Notes: a model not told the origin generated them from the letters alone. A stretch of DNA of 64,000 nucleotides from Rhodocollybia butyracea (GCA_015501585.1 JADNRY010000209.1:42031-106030); one strand, 5' to 3'. Positions 1 to 11,570 are shown, counted from the stretch's first letter. Made by a program: numbers and translations.

Positions 1-335
1 TATATATACCTATGGACTCTATTTTGTTAACTTCATACATATAGATACAGAGCTACTGGACACTTGTAGGTAGGTGATCGGTTTCTACATATACCTATGG
101 ACTCAGGGAATACTTTTTTGGTAGACTCAATACTGAATGTGTAGTAATCACATCACTCTGAAAATACTTTCCATCATTTTTCCACATTTTTCCAGCCTTT
201 GTGAGTACATTAGATTGACTTAAGCTCAATTCTGAGCTCCAGAATCCACTGATGCACTCTCCTGGGTATGGCCAGCTGTACTGGTCTTGGAGAATACTTA
301 TTGGGACCAATGTAACCCTTGTGTAACCTTTATAG

Positions 336-545
336 GACATGCATGGGACCAACGTAACCCTTATGGGACATGCATGGGACCAACGTAACCATGCATGGGA
401 CTGACGTAACCCTTATGGGACATGCATGGGACTGACGTAACCCTTATGGGACATGCATGGGACTGACGTAACCCTTATGGGACATGCATGGGACCGACGT
501 AACCCTTATGGGACATGCATGGGACTGACATAACCTTTATGGAAC
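336..545. repeat. Minisatellite of about 31 bp units
   Basis: About six imperfect copies of a unit of roughly 31 bp built from CTTATGGGACATGCATGGGA followed by a C(T/C)GACGTAACC-type segment. The core ATGGGAC recurs at 1660-1750 on the other side of the KOW gene fragment. Read directly from the sequence; no function is known. Confidence 0.8.
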
Positions 546-556
546 TTATGGGATTG

Positions 557-1586
557 TTATGGTATGAGATATTTCAACTGTTTACCAAATTGTGATGCAA
601 GTCGTGAACCAAATCCACCCATACCTTTCTGCTCTCTGACCAACACTACCTCACTGCGGCCAACTGTATGAGTTTCATTCCCAATTTTCTCGTTTACTGT
701 TCCTGCATTTTCCAAGTAAACTACCACAATCTTTTCCTCGCCACAAATCCAAGTTGATCCAACACGTTGAACAAACTGTCCGGTATGAATGCCTTCAACA
801 ACGGCTAGAAGTGCATGTCCAGTATTCGCTCGAGGAGGGATTATTGGCTTCAATACCATTTCGACGTCAAGATATTCTAAATGCCCTCCTTGTTTGCGAA
901 TAGCAACAGTGTTATTGCTGATGTGTATCCACTGGCTGCCTTCACATCCAGCTATTGAGACATTGAGATCCACATTGTTGAATGCTGGATGCAAAATCCA
1001 GTGTGTTGGCTGTATATCTGTTGCTGGCTAGAATGAGATAGTCAGTATGGGCGCATTCATGGTCAAATAATCATACCTCAGAGTCATCCATAACTGCTTC
1101 CCACCACAATTCCATTCCTGCTTGATTCTCAGTGGGAGATGGTGGGGGTGTAGCACTGGCAGCGATTTGGGCTACTTGTGGTTGAGGGGTATAGCGTTTG
1201 TTATACACATGTGGAGTGTAATCAGGGCGAAGCTGATAAAATATCTGAGATTGTTTCAGAGGTGCAATTTCGATGAGGGTTCTATAGTGTCTGGGTGTTG
1301 AATCAGCAAATAGATTACAAAGTTGGAGAGAAAACATAACGAACTGTGGCTCTCGGACATGTTCATAGTCAATAACAACCTGTGGATTGACACATAGATA
1401 TGTCCAAGCAGACAGTTCGATAGTAAGATGCAGTCCGCTAATGCTCGTGTCCATACGGTTTACATCACGTACAGCTCCCGAATATCCTTTATAATGGCCC
1501 TGTAGAATTTTTATCTCAATACCCAGCCAAGGGGGAGGGCCAGAGGACATGGTGAAAATTGAAAAGAAAGTTATGTTGCGTTTCAT
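557..1586 (-). pseudogene. KOW-motif protein fragment, two exons
   Basis: Two minus-strand open segments join across a clean intron at 1028-1076 (49 nt, GTATGA at the donor, ATTCTAG at the acceptor) in phase 0. Exon 1 runs from 1586 (or the ATG at 1550) to 1077, exon 2 from 1027 to 557. The product, about 320 residues, has two KOW-like stretches: PWLGIEIKILQGHYKGYSGA near the start and TGHALLAVVEGIHTGQFVQR in exon 2. KOW motifs occur in Spt5-type transcription factors and ribosomal proteins, and fungi carry many uncharacterised proteins with paired KOW segments. The proline/threonine-rich linker before the intron and the lack of a clear upstream exon suggest a 5'-truncated copy. It is bracketed by ATGGGAC minisatellites, which may mean it was carried by a repeat. 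The splice junction is well supported; the function is not. Confidence 0.6.
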
Positions 1587-1659
1587 TCGTCAAACTGTTG
1601 AAACGAACACTGCAAAAGCAGTGCACAGCATCAAAAAGCGTAACTCTAACTTAATTTAT

Positions 1660-1750
1660 GCTACTGATGGGACCTTATGGGACACTTATGGGACGGCATG
1701 GGACCCTTATGGGACGGCATGGGACCTTACGGGACGGTCCCATCACAGGG
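1660..1750. repeat. Short ATGGGAC minisatellite
   Basis: About four units of CTTATGGGACGGCATGGGAC type, ending in an inverted piece (GGTCCCATCACAGGGTTACG). It shares the ATGGGAC and GTAACCC cores with the array at 336-545, so the KOW fragment is bracketed by related repeats. Confidence 0.65.
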
Positions 1751-1784
1751 TTACGTCGAAAGTTCGGTGCCCGAAATATTGATG

Positions 1785-3195
1785 TCACGAGCTTCTTGCG
1801 CTGAGCCCCAGTCATTGCCTCAACAATACTTTCATTGATAGCTTTGCGGAAACGCTTTCCTAGTAGTGTGTGCATGTGATTAATCCTTATTGGTTATAGG
1901 GATAAGCACAGTGACTTTAAGATACAAAAAAAAATAGTTGGATACAAGGATAAGGATACCAATGCGAGGGCGAAGAGACGCTCGCAAGGCACGATCCACG
2001 GTAAATTAATGGTCACCTATGTACGAACGTGTGTATAAAATCGGGATAAAAAAGTTCGCAACAAAAGCGATGATAATGCAAGTGCAGAACGGGAATCGGT
2101 GCACAAACCACTATCGAGTGGTAAGGTAGGTATAACACCTCAAGTTAAGTACTCTGTGTTGCGTAAGTATCGTCCATCATCTGTTTTAATATGTAGCTGT
2201 CTGTTAGTAGACACTATCGAGACAGCGTAAGTAAAACGCCAGAATGTATCGTATCTTCAACTTATCTTTTTCTCTTCTCTGGCTAAGTATTCTCCGTACT
2301 TCGGATCGGCATCCGTTCTGCCCCAGCCTCCTGACCTCCCTTTCGCCAGGACACACAGGTTCCCTTTCAGTGGGTAACCCGACCCTTCCCCTAGGGAAAC
2401 AGGGGACGCTTGATGGTCTTGTGATCAATATTTCAGAGGCCATCTCTCCCGTTGGCCTGCAAGTTACGTATTCTCTTGAACGCTTCACAGTTAGCTTTGA
2501 ATCTAATCTAGCCCAGCCAAAATGCGGGGAGACTAGATAGTCAAAGATACTGAAAACAGCTGGGAGACAAAATTGATACAGAGGCGGGGAGGCTTCTATT
2601 CAGCAGGAAAAAGTCATCGAGACAGATGAGGTGCGAGACAGAATTGGTACAGAGGTGGGTAGGCTTTCATTCAGCAGGGAAAAGCCATCGAGATGGGCTG
2701 TAGATCTGTTTTAACTTTTTAAGTGTGCTCAGCCAAAAAGGCTAAGACACCAGGTGGTAGTGCGGGAGCTCTAGAAGAGTCCGGCGTCAACGCTGTGGCG
2801 GTGCTGAGCCCGCATGCAGAGCTTCACTACGAAGCCTGAAGGCATTGATTTCCTTGGTAGCTGTCTAGAGTTTGACTTGGAGTTGGTCTCGTACTGTGCT
2901 GTTGATATGTCTAGCAGCTGCTCATTAGCGGTTACTACGACGAGAACCAAGTTGTACTTATCACGATGAAGCAGCTTCACCTTGCTTAACTTTTGGTTGG
3001 TTGATGGCAACGTAGACATTAAATATTTAAATGCACGGTGTAGCCATTTCTGAAATCCTCACGACACTTCTTCAGGCTCGATTCGCTGTCTCGTTGTCCA
3101 CTAACGGCCTCTCGAACACTGAATAATAGGGAGGATTAGTGTACAAAAGGAAATAAGAAAAAACTTACGGGTCTCGCTTGCTCTTTGTGACAAGC
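1785..3195 (-). pseudogene. Decayed bHLH gene, copy A (5'-truncated)
   Basis: This aligns by eye with the better preserved copy at 12.6-14.8 kb. The exon 1 donor (ACCC then GTAAGTTT, near 3170) and the acceptor TATTCAG remain, but exon 1 itself is missing upstream of about 3190. The bHLH exon starts REAVSGQR, has lost most basic-region arginines through a small insertion, and hits a stop in the first helix/loop. The second helix is still readable as STLPSTNQKLSKVKLLHR (about 2965-3019). The donor after it has changed from GTAAG to GATAAG, so the intron can no longer be spliced. A further conserved segment at 1785-1875 reads GKRFRKAINESIVEAMTGAQ on the minus strand and recurs near 11.4 kb. Clearly a dead copy. 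Confidence 0.6.
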
Positions 3196-3390
3196 TAAGT
3201 GACGAGGAATTGATCTCATTGGGAGTGGCCCTCGATGACCAAGAAGGTAAAAGCATCCTTATTCACATTGAATATCAAAAAATTGATTTTCGAACGTATG
3301 TAGACAGGAAAGCGCTCGTCAAGCTTGCTCCTCCTACGGAATTCTTGAAAGCCCGAGACGAGAAACGCGCCATTGCTGAAGCGAATCATT
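3196..3390. other. Junction between duplicated units
   Basis: Unique sequence between bHLH copy A and the next repeated segment. A 60-codon plus-strand frame (3210-3392) is present but has no recognisable family or splice context, so I do not call it a gene. Confidence 0.3.
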
Positions 3391-3960
3391 AATTATCTCC
3401 CTAAAGCCATTGAAGATAATATTTGGAGCCATTGAGGTGATATCACCTTAGACTGTGTGGTAGCAGGTAACGGTCGTCTGTCACCATGGTTACGTTGTGG
3501 AGGCATGCTCTCCTCGATCCCGTTGCAACGCCAGCCCCGCCCTCAATGAGTCTGAACTAAAAACGGAAATCTACCACCGGATTCGCCCTTTCCACTCCAC
3601 TCGCTTTCCACACGAACGTATTGCTTCTCCGGACATGATACTCGTCGTACCTTGGGCACTTTACCCCGAACGGTAACAAAAGCAACGGTGAGGAGGAAGG
3701 TTACAGAGGAAGCGATGAGGGAAAAGTTGGACCAGTTATTTTCAGGCAACGTGTAAAGTAAAGATCAAGAGGCGGGAGTTGAGAGCAAGGAGGAGGGAAA
3801 GGGCAAGCCGGTGATCGGAGACAAGGATGAGTATCGGCAGAAATGCATATGCAAGTTTAAGGCTAGTGATAGAGAGCGCAGGAGGTTTCGGAAGGCCAGC
3901 GGGGCCGCAATGGCTTGGAAAGGGAAGGAGAATGTTTCTTGTCGGGAAGTTCAAACATTT
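3390..3960 (-). repeat. Repeated segment X, copy 1
   Basis: It matches 11790-12390 over its whole length at clearly diverged identity. Both copies keep a minus-strand frame that starts with a hydrophobic stretch (here WSNFSLIASSVTFLLT, 3700-3745) followed by a TVRG-VPK segment, then CPEK, VRV and W.GKGE motifs. Similarity at the amino-acid level suggests a former exon with a signal-anchor-like helix, but no family is recognised. Confidence 0.55.
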
Positions 3961-5990
3961 TGATAATCCTGCCCCAAGACTTCAGTGTGTCTTTCCGAAT
4001 TAAGTCTTTCCTAGTTTGCGAGGAAGCATATGATTCCATTCGTTTCGTTAGAAGCATAGAGCCCTGTCCTTCAAAGTACAAAAAAATACAAGTACAAACC
4101 GGATAGTGATACAGGATGAGGATACCGTTCCATATAATACAAAAGCAAGGAGTTGGCATAGCGATGGTGTAGCAAGGCAATTTAAGATGAGGATGAATAT
4201 TAACTTGTAAACTTGTAAACAACAATCGTAGCCGCAGAAGCTGGGGGAGAAGGCGACAAGGAGGCTGAAGAAAAAACGCAATGGTGCCAGTGTGTTGGAC
4301 GCACGCAAGGCACGATCCACACTAAAGTGGTCGCCTCCGAACGTACGTATGAGGGTTGTATAGGACCAGGATAGAAGAGCTCGTAAGAAAGCGACGATCA
4401 TGGAAGATTTGGCGAAGCACCCGCGCACCGCCATCAACCACTGTAGCAAGGTAGGTATAGCGCTTCAAGCGAATACTCCAGTCTTGTTTAAGTGTCCTCG
4501 ACCGAAACAAATTACCAGGATAGCTCGAAAGAAGGGGAGGTAGTGCAACAAGAATATGCACGAGCACGCGTAGGCGAGGCGTGCGCTGCTCTCGACCACT
4601 ACCAAAGTGATGAGGTATTCCAGCAACCATGTCGTCAACCGAAACGAGATTCGTGCCCTCCACTACCAGTGTTAATCCAGTAGCCGTCTGTTAGCCTAAA
4701 GTCCAATCTAGCTCGGCCATAACGGGGGGAGACTGGGTAGCCAAGGATACTGGAGGCAACTACGAGACGGAATTGGGACAGAGGTGGAGAGGGTTCCATG
4801 CAGCTGGTCGAGCGTGGGTATAAAATGATAGTCGTGCCATAGATGATAGTGGTGTCATAAATGAGAGGCTATCAGAATCGGGGAGGTGTTGACATTCGTT
4901 CATCTGTTTTTGAGTGCTCAGCGAAAAAGGCCTCAAAAAAACAATTTCTGAAATTCCCCGAGTGACAATGCGGAGGCTCTGCAAAGAAGCCAGCACAATC
5001 CCAGCACCAACAACTGCTACGGCGGTGCCAAGCATCTTCATTGGCATCGCGAAGCCTGTGGGCATTTAACTGGGTGTTGGCTGTCTCGAGTTCGGGGTCG
5101 AGTCGGTCTCACATCGCGAATTTAGCAGCTGAAAAGAGCATCATCAGCGGTTATTATGACGAGCGACGAAGATGTACTTACCATGGTAGAGCAGCTTGAC
5201 CTTGATCAAGCTCTGGTTGGCTGATGACAGCATAGACTTTAAATACGCAAAGCCGTCTCTCTCTCAAGTTGTCATGATGCTTCTCCTCAAACTTGATTCG
5301 CTGCCTACGAACCGCCGCTCGAAGACTGCATAATAGTGAGATTTAGTATACAGAGAAGAAAGATGAAAATGACTTACGGGTCCACGCTTGGTAGCAGACT
5401 GTGCGCGCTCTTCTTCCTCGCCTTCGTTCGGGTCATCGTTGCTGTTGGACTCATGCTAGCACCAGGCGCGTTAGCTCGCGTGGTAGGGACCACTGACTGG
5501 GTTAAACTGCGCTCAGTGGCAGCATTAGAGTCCCGACGGCGATGGTGACTCCGGGTTGGAACCAAGGGGGCGCCTGCCAAAATGCTGGCCATCAGAAATT
5601 GTATCGACGTCGTTAACCGAAGCGGGAGGAGAGAGGGTAGCATTCTCGAGACAAGTATAGCGACAGGAGGGCAAGGGTGCAGCTGCAGCATAGCCAGTCT
5701 GCCAGTGGAAAGTCATTAATTCATTGATCATTGGTAAGCTCGAGGTGTGAAAAGCTAGATGAAGGAATGTGGGTGCGATGTAAGCTGGATGCGTGAAGAG
5801 ACGTACAACGTAATGACGAAAAGTAGTCGGGCTGGATTGGATTCGTCAAGTACTGAAGGTATACATAGTCCATCGAGTTGTCCAAGGGATCCGGAAGGGC
5901 CACGGCGGCACAAAGGAATGGGACCAAAGGCAAAGACACGTCGAGGAGGATAATGTGGCATAAGAACTATGTGCGCAGTAAGCAACGCAA
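3960..5990 (-). pseudogene. Decayed bHLH-zipper gene, copy B
   Basis: Second full-length copy of the bHLH unit. Exon 1 (about 5985 to 5381) still shows the PLDNSMDYVYLQYLTN and ISDGQHFGRRPLGSNPES segments found in copy C, now in different frames, and ends at a good donor (GGACCC then GTAAGTCA). The bHLH exon begins LRAAVRRQRIKFEEKHHDNL and then has four extra bases in helix 1 (AGAGAGAGACGGC), shifting the frame. The zipper exon has an in-frame TGA before DRLDPELETANTQLNAHRLR. Splice sites survive while the coding frame does not, which fits decay after duplication. After the zipper another frame reads MLGTAVAVVGAGIVLASL, a possible membrane helix also seen in copy D. Confidence 0.65.
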
Positions 5991-7440
5991 TAGGAAAAGA
6001 GCAGAAAAAAGCTCACTCTGGGCGAAACCAACAATAGTTTGATTATTCAAATTGGACTTGTTGTTCAGTGTTTCCGTTCATTCATTGCAGGAAGAATCCG
6101 CTAAACTGGAAGACGCCTAGACAGACGGTGCTGCATGCCCCAGTACCCGTAGTCTCTTGGAAACTCCATGCACCGCGTAGGGATTCTTGACAATGATAGT
6201 TTGTGGCAGAAAAGATCGCCTTCAACTTCAACTTGTTGATGAATCGCTCCTCTCGGAACGTGCTTCCGAGACTCACGTGCATGAAAATGGTCTATCCAGT
6301 CATCTTGAACTTCGCCAGACTTCGCCAGAGCATTCTGTCAACCTGGTCCTATTCCATCGCTGATGTGGTCCGTTTACTATGCTGCCGGTTCCTGGGCTTG
6401 GGGTAAAGAAGAAACTATAGCGGTGGAATGCAGTTGTGCAGTGTGTGGATTAGCTCCTGAGTCGCGGTGTTCATTATTGTGACTGTCGCTTATCTGCTGC
6501 GCGAATTAGGTTCTTTTTTTTTGCAATTCTTCTATTTACATTTCTCGTGTTCAGATTCAACTTTCTCTAACCTTTGTCGGCCACGTCGCTGACGGCCGCA
6601 TATGGTGAAGCCAATCCTACATTAGAAGAGTACGGCTCAGTCTTTCACATATTGAATTCGCGTGGCAGCTTCAAATGCAAGATGTAGATGCGCTGCCGAC
6701 TTTTCCGTCAAAATCTTGCTCATTGCGCCGACGCGATACTGGCCGCAAGGAAACATTGCCGATAGGTACAACTACAAGTTTCTCTTAGGACGTTTCTCCT
6801 GGTGACTCATGGACGTTATACTGCTCATCTGTAGCAGAGTTTTCTCAATGGACACCACTGAGACGCACTCTGACCTAAGTGGCTTTTTGCTTATCCTTTC
6901 TGCGAGCAGCTTGGGTGGTCTTCGTTCAAGTGTGTTTTTAAATTAGAAAGATCGACTTCCACCTTCCCGCTGAGTCTAAACTCGAACCAGTCCCCTGCTA
7001 GAGTTGTGATGTGAAAATCACACACGGCTGATCTCAGTCATCAAAATGTCCAAAAGAAAAACGACTGGCTTAGGTCTACGCTGAGTCCTATCATGGCCAT
7101 CACCCTTTGTGCTCTAAGCCTCGTTATTCAAAGCTGGTCCTCCCTTTTCGCTTGTGAATACTTTTCCGGCCTTACTCAGACTATATGAAGTCGTAACTTC
7201 TCATCGCACCCGGAGTACAAGTGTTTTGGTACTTGATGAAGATTAGTAAGCCGTCTATCTTTCAGATGACAATATCAATAATCGATAGCGCCGGTGAACG
7301 GCAGGGCCCGCTACCTCTGGAAGCAAACACTCTTTGATAACCCAGGAGACTTGTTGTCTCAGCTGATAACTACAGTCAATTAATGCCGACTGCTCAGAGT
7401 ACAACCATTTGGAGAACACATTCTCAATTTTTATTTACGC
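5991..7440. other. No gene recognised
   Basis: About 1.45 kb of unique sequence with only short frames on both strands. I see no motif, no credible splice-linked exon series and no repeat structure. Confidence 0.5.
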
Positions 7441-7445
7441 ATAAT

Positions 7446-8156
7446 TTAACAACGGGGCACAGAACGTTTTGGAGGGTTAACAGAACCAGAAAACTCATCG
7501 GTAGGTACTATAAGCAATATTTGAGCAAGATGTTTCTTAATGGTGCTAAGAATTTGTTGACGGAGGTGTTCGCGCTTGAATGTATCTTTTATATGCAACG
7601 CCCTGCCAATTTCTAGAAGTGAATCAGTAGAAAATTCCTTCGCTTTGGCATTCAATATGACACCAAAAGCTGCATTGATGAGCTCACGCCTAGTGTTGAA
7701 ATCAGCGGAAAATGCATTGCAAGCACCGTACGTATGGCCATTAAGACAAAACCTGTGGAGCAGATGATATACAAGTACATTCCGACACTGCCAGGTTGAA
7801 GCCGTGGGTATTGATGCCATGTAACAAGGCATAACGTTGCAACAAAGGTAGGGAAGATGAGATCGAAGACCAGATTCAGCATGACCAAGGAAAGAACGTT
7901 CAAGATACAAATGGGAAGTTGGTGGTTTAGGCAATACAGGAGTCGATGGTACAAACATTGAAGGACCAGCTAATGGGGACAGGCTGTCGTCGAATGGTAT
8001 TGCAGAATCTTCATGTTTAACATACGAAACGGGAGTTGGTGCGCTAGGTAATACAGAGCTTGAAGGTACAAACGACGGACCAGCTAACGACCGCAAGCTA
8101 TCATTGAACGGTATTGCAGCATGAACATGTTTATAAGCTAAATGCCTGTAATCCAT
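7446..8156 (-). CDS. Hypothetical protein with internal repeat
   Basis: A 236-codon frame from ATG 8156. Residues about 14-75 hold two copies of a proline/serine-rich repeat of the pattern AIPF.DSL..LAGPS.FVPS..VLP. The C-terminal third (STDSLLEIGRALHIKDTFKR, then a basic helix) is helical and resembles a SAP/helix-extension-helix DNA-binding segment, though I cannot confirm that. The middle is cysteine/histidine-rich. A likely upstream exon lies at about 8624-8473, framed by a CTTTCAG acceptor and a CCAG/GTGAGC donor and reading PSIDVILGSDLLKSSSAAVE, so this may be one part of a longer multi-exon gene. Function unknown. Confidence 0.4.
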   Translation of the reverse strand: MDYRHLAYKHVHAAIPFNDSLRSLAGPSFVPSSSVLPSAPTPVSYVKHEDSAIPFDDSLSPLAGPSMFVPSTPVLPKPPTSHLYLERSFLGHAESGLRSHLPYLCCNVMPCYMASIPTASTWQCRNVLVYHLLHRFCLNGHTYGACNAFSADFNTRRELINAAFGVILNAKAKEFSTDSLLEIGRALHIKDTFKREHLRQQILSTIKKHLAQILLIVPTDEFSGSVNPPKRSVPRC

Positions 8157-8629
8157 GCTTGCAGTATGTGCATGGGTTTCAGTTGCAGCTTGGGGAAAAT
8201 CAGGTGACCCACCTAAGGAAATTTGTGAGGACAGACGAGTGGGAATTGAGAAATGTAATACCGTGCGCCGAGGTAGAGTGGTTGCTGGCCTAGGTTATCA
8301 CCAGAAGTTAAAGCAATACCTACAACGGAAAAAGAACAAACCTGAGCAGACACGTTGACGACTTGCTCCCCTGAACGGGACACAGAGTCGGACGTTGAAT
8401 AGCGTCAAAACCTTGAGAAGACTGAGTGTGCGAAACTTAACGTTTAACAACGCCTGCTCACCTGGCAAAGGAAATAAAACAGGGGTAATCGGAGGTTCAA
8501 TGTTACTATTAGCAGAACTTGGGCTGAGTTGGGGTACGCACGGATGAGCTCAACAGCCGCAGACGAAGATTTAAGCAAATCGGAACCCAGAATCACATCG
8601 ATACTGGGCGGACATTCGGATACCTGAAA

Positions 8630-9005
8630 GTGATGCGGAAAAGAATGAGAACAGTGAGGAGCGGAAAACGTGAGGCACTCAGAACATGCTTAGGGACATG
8701 CTGAGCCAAGTCGGGGAAAGAAAGACAGCGAGAGACACGAATACAGAACGTCAGGGCTATAGACTGCACTGAGTACGACATTGCGTATGGAAACCTGCAT
8801 GAGGAAAGGTAAAGGAAGAGGAAGAACTGCATTGGTTGGTTCAGTGGAACGGGTATAGACGCTGAATCGAATTACAGTCACAACTTGAAGACCTGTCAAT
8901 TAATGACTAACGGCCAGGCACCAAGGTCGATCGAAAATAAGAGCACCACAAGACCCTCTACTCTAAAGAGGTAGCGGGAATCTCATACCTTCTCATACCC
9001 ATCAA
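8630..9005. other. No gene recognised
   Basis: Mixed-composition sequence upstream of the hypothetical gene above. Only short overlapping minus-strand frames; nothing else supported. Confidence 0.4.
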
Positions 9006-9007
9006 AG

Positions 9008-9190
9008 TATAATCAGCGCCCTGGCGTTGTAGCCAGGGTAGTACCATCCAGCGCCCTGGCGTTACTACCTTACCAGGATAGTACCATCCCAACGCCCTGG
9101 CGTTACCTTGCCAGGATAGTACCATCCAGCGCCCTGGCGTTGCCCATCCAGTGTCCTAGTGTTGCCCATCCAGCGCCTTGGCGTTGCACC
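9008..9190. repeat. Minisatellite with palindromic core
   Basis: Five or six copies of a core A(G/A)CGCCCTGGCGTT, a near-perfect inverted repeat, alternating with CCAGGATAGTACCATCC-type linkers. Unit length falls from about 50 bp to about 25 bp toward the right end. Confidence 0.75.
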
Positions 9191-9360
9191 AATGTCAATA
9201 GAGGTATCGCAAAAAGGGGTCGCCATGATCTCTGTGTCGGCATGGTTTTTTTTTTGGCATAGAGCTTACCCCACTGCAAGAATACGATCACAATAACTGT
9301 ATGCGGTGAGTTTGCATTCATTGGGCCCTTTAACGAGATCCGAGGTCTTTCCTCGATCTT

Positions 9361-9522
9361 ATTGTGGACAAGCAAGCTGTCTCTTTCTTCTGTGATGGAC
9401 CCTGTCGGAATCGGGAAAACAGTACGTCTGACGTCTAAGATACGGTTGGACGCCTATGGGAATCATATCGTGGACAAGCATGCTGTGTCCTTCTTCTGAA
9501 ACAGTACGCCTGACGTCTAGCA
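9361..9522. repeat. Local duplication of about 100 bp
   Basis: Two copies of a segment starting GTGGACAAGCA(A/T)GCTGT and ending ACAGTACG(T/C)CTGACGTCTA, at 9363-9440 and 9471-9520; the second has an internal deletion. Confidence 0.6.
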
Positions 9523-9524
9523 AT

Positions 9525-10390
9525 GAAAGGCAAATCATAAGCATTATATAAGATGGAGCTGGAGAAGACCTGTAATGTCCCTTTCCATAGGATCAAGAGA
9601 TATTATCTACTGCCGGGCTTCTGACATCGGTGGCACGTCCGTCTAGCTAACACAACAGTTATTTTCGCTTGGCCTCTCCGACTACTCGATATAATGGCTC
9701 ACGCACAGAAAGGTGTAGAGCGGCAGATTTTTGCTATTTAGTATTCAAACAAGTAGCGTGTAGAAGGGCACGAGTGGTATTATTTGTTCTTGCCCCATAA
9801 AGAACCAATTCAGTACAGTCTTTCTACATTGATATTATTAAGCGCCCGTGCTTTTCTTCCAACATTTTCCATCCCTGCAAGCTACTTACATCGGTCAATC
9901 CACAAAGGGGATCAGGGACACTCAAAGTTCGGGAAAATTCTGTATAAAATTTCGTACTCGGGAAGCGCCGCATCCTGCGGCAAACACCTTGCTTGAAACA
10001 CAAATACATGGGATTTTTCTAAGCTTCATATAGTCTATAGAGGATGATTGGAAAGTTATAACTTAACGACAAAGCAGAGTGATGACAATAGACGCGTAAT
10101 CTAATGATATCACCTTTGTTTGTTCTTTATTTGCAAAAAAGGGTGGGAAAAATAATTTCACCGGTCGGAATGACCTTGACAAGCAAGGTGATGAACAAAG
10201 AATTTGTATAAACGTGATTTTTTTTTGTCACTCTTGAAACAGGCGTTACATGCCTAACAAGCTCAGCGGCAATATATGTACATTTGATGTACTTACTTTC
10301 AATCATTCGTTTTCTCAAAGATCGGATCGTGGCTATTTGAATTGGGTGATTCACATATGGCCTTTTCGCTCGCCCCTAGGAAGCCCTAGG
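9525..10390. other. No gene recognised
   Basis: Unique sequence leading into the promoter of the membrane-protein gene at 10469. No motif or repeat recognised. Confidence 0.4.
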
Positions 10391-10393
10391 AAG

Positions 10394-10400
10394 TATAAAA
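10394..10400 (+). promoter_or_regulatory. TATA box of the gene at 10469
   Basis: TATAAAA lies 75 nt before the ATG at 10469, the same spacing as TATAAATA (37487) to the ATG at 37562, which supports both start choices. Confidence 0.6.
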
Positions 10401-10468
10401 CCCCCATCTCGAGTGGCATCAACCAACTCATCCATTGAACCTCCTCAGCTCAACAGCAATTGCCTGAG

Positions 10469-11272
10469 ATGTCCTCCTTGAGCTCTCCTGACTATCAAAC
10501 ACTCGCTGACTCCCCGCAGAACACTCAGAATTTACTTACGGCACTATCGACGGGCCTGCCGACTCCAAGTCTTTGGATCCTTGGATCCGTCGTCGCGTCT
10601 ATGACCATACTCCGGTACACCATACTCCCTTGTCTAACTCTGCATGGTCTCGAGCAGACAATCAAAGCCGTTGATAGAATGTTGCAAGGCCATATCGGTC
10701 TGGGGATTATTCCCTCCAATGTTGATAGTGGTGCCGGTAGCGACTTTTGCTTTGCATCCGGCCAACAGGGACTAAGGCGTTTGGATCGTAGCGAGCATTT
10801 GTTGTACAGTGATCAGTAAGTCTATGCGATTTTTTTCCACTCAGTTCTAATCAATATTAATCTTTATTGACAGACTCGGATACCTCGACATTGGCGACCT
10901 GGAATGTTCTCGTCGGTGAGTTTATTGATCTGTCTTATAAGCTTCTCATAGCCCGGTCTGATATGTAGATGCATGGACTACGAGGAACGTTTATGTCGGT
11001 TAGTATATGCGCCATATCTGATGGCTCCCAATGTAACTCATGGTATTTTCCTCAGAATCAAAGACATCGCCCATGATCTACACTTACAGCCCCCACCTCC
11101 ATCCTTGACGAGTTATCTCAAGGTATATATCACCCGTACATGCACCATTTCCACCGCATACAAGGAAGTACATATATTGAGACATGAAATAAAGGTACTT
11201 GACCTCTCCTTATAGTTTCATTCCTTGTATTCTGACGCATATATGCTAGCATTTCACCGTCTTGATCTCTAA
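10469..11272 (+). CDS. Small membrane-anchored protein of unknown function
   Basis: Four exons: 10469-10815, 10874-10915, 10969-11122 and 11216-11272. All introns are GT-AG (53-93 nt) and phases match, giving 600 nt (199 residues plus stop). The N-terminus is Ser/Asp-rich; residues about 35-60 (WILGSVVASMTILRYTILPC) form a probable membrane segment, followed by LTLHGLEQTIKAVDRMLQGH, a likely amphipathic helix. A second conserved block, CMDYEERLCRLVYAPYLMAP, lies in exon 3. A diverged second copy at 15643 gives independent support for the exon structure. In that copy the region after YSDAY continues as a basic tail (HNKLKLNVVLLRKRR). The same tail is readable here just past the stop in another frame, so this C-terminus may be shortened by a frameshift. 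No family recognised. Confidence 0.65.
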
Positions 11273-11349
11273 GCGCCACAACAAGTTTAAGCTCGATGTT
11301 GTTTTGCTGCGAAAACGAAGAAGTACTTGCCCCACAGAACATGATGATT

Positions 11350-11570
11350 GAGAATCTAGTATCACAACTTCTTGCACCGAGCCCCAGTCATTGCCTCGAT
11401 AATACTTTCATTGACTGTTTTGCGGAAACGCTAGTAGTGTGTGAGGAAGCATATGACTGTAGTCATGAGGATAAACACGACTTCTATAAAATACAAAAAA
11501 TACAAGTGCATTTCATATAATAAGGATACAATGATAAGGATACAGCTACAATGCGAGAGCGAGGGGCTAC
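11350..11570 (-). repeat. Fragment of the bHLH unit (distal end)
   Basis: It matches 1785-1930 and 12630-12740. On the minus strand it reads GKRF-RKTVNESIIEAMTGA before breaking down. It shows that the repeated unit extends beyond the bHLH exons and was copied separately here. Confidence 0.5.

Noticed and set aside
4322..4663. 113-codon minus-strand frame as a separate gene
   Set aside because: It lies in the 3' part of the bHLH unit; the equivalent region in the other copies is broken in different ways.
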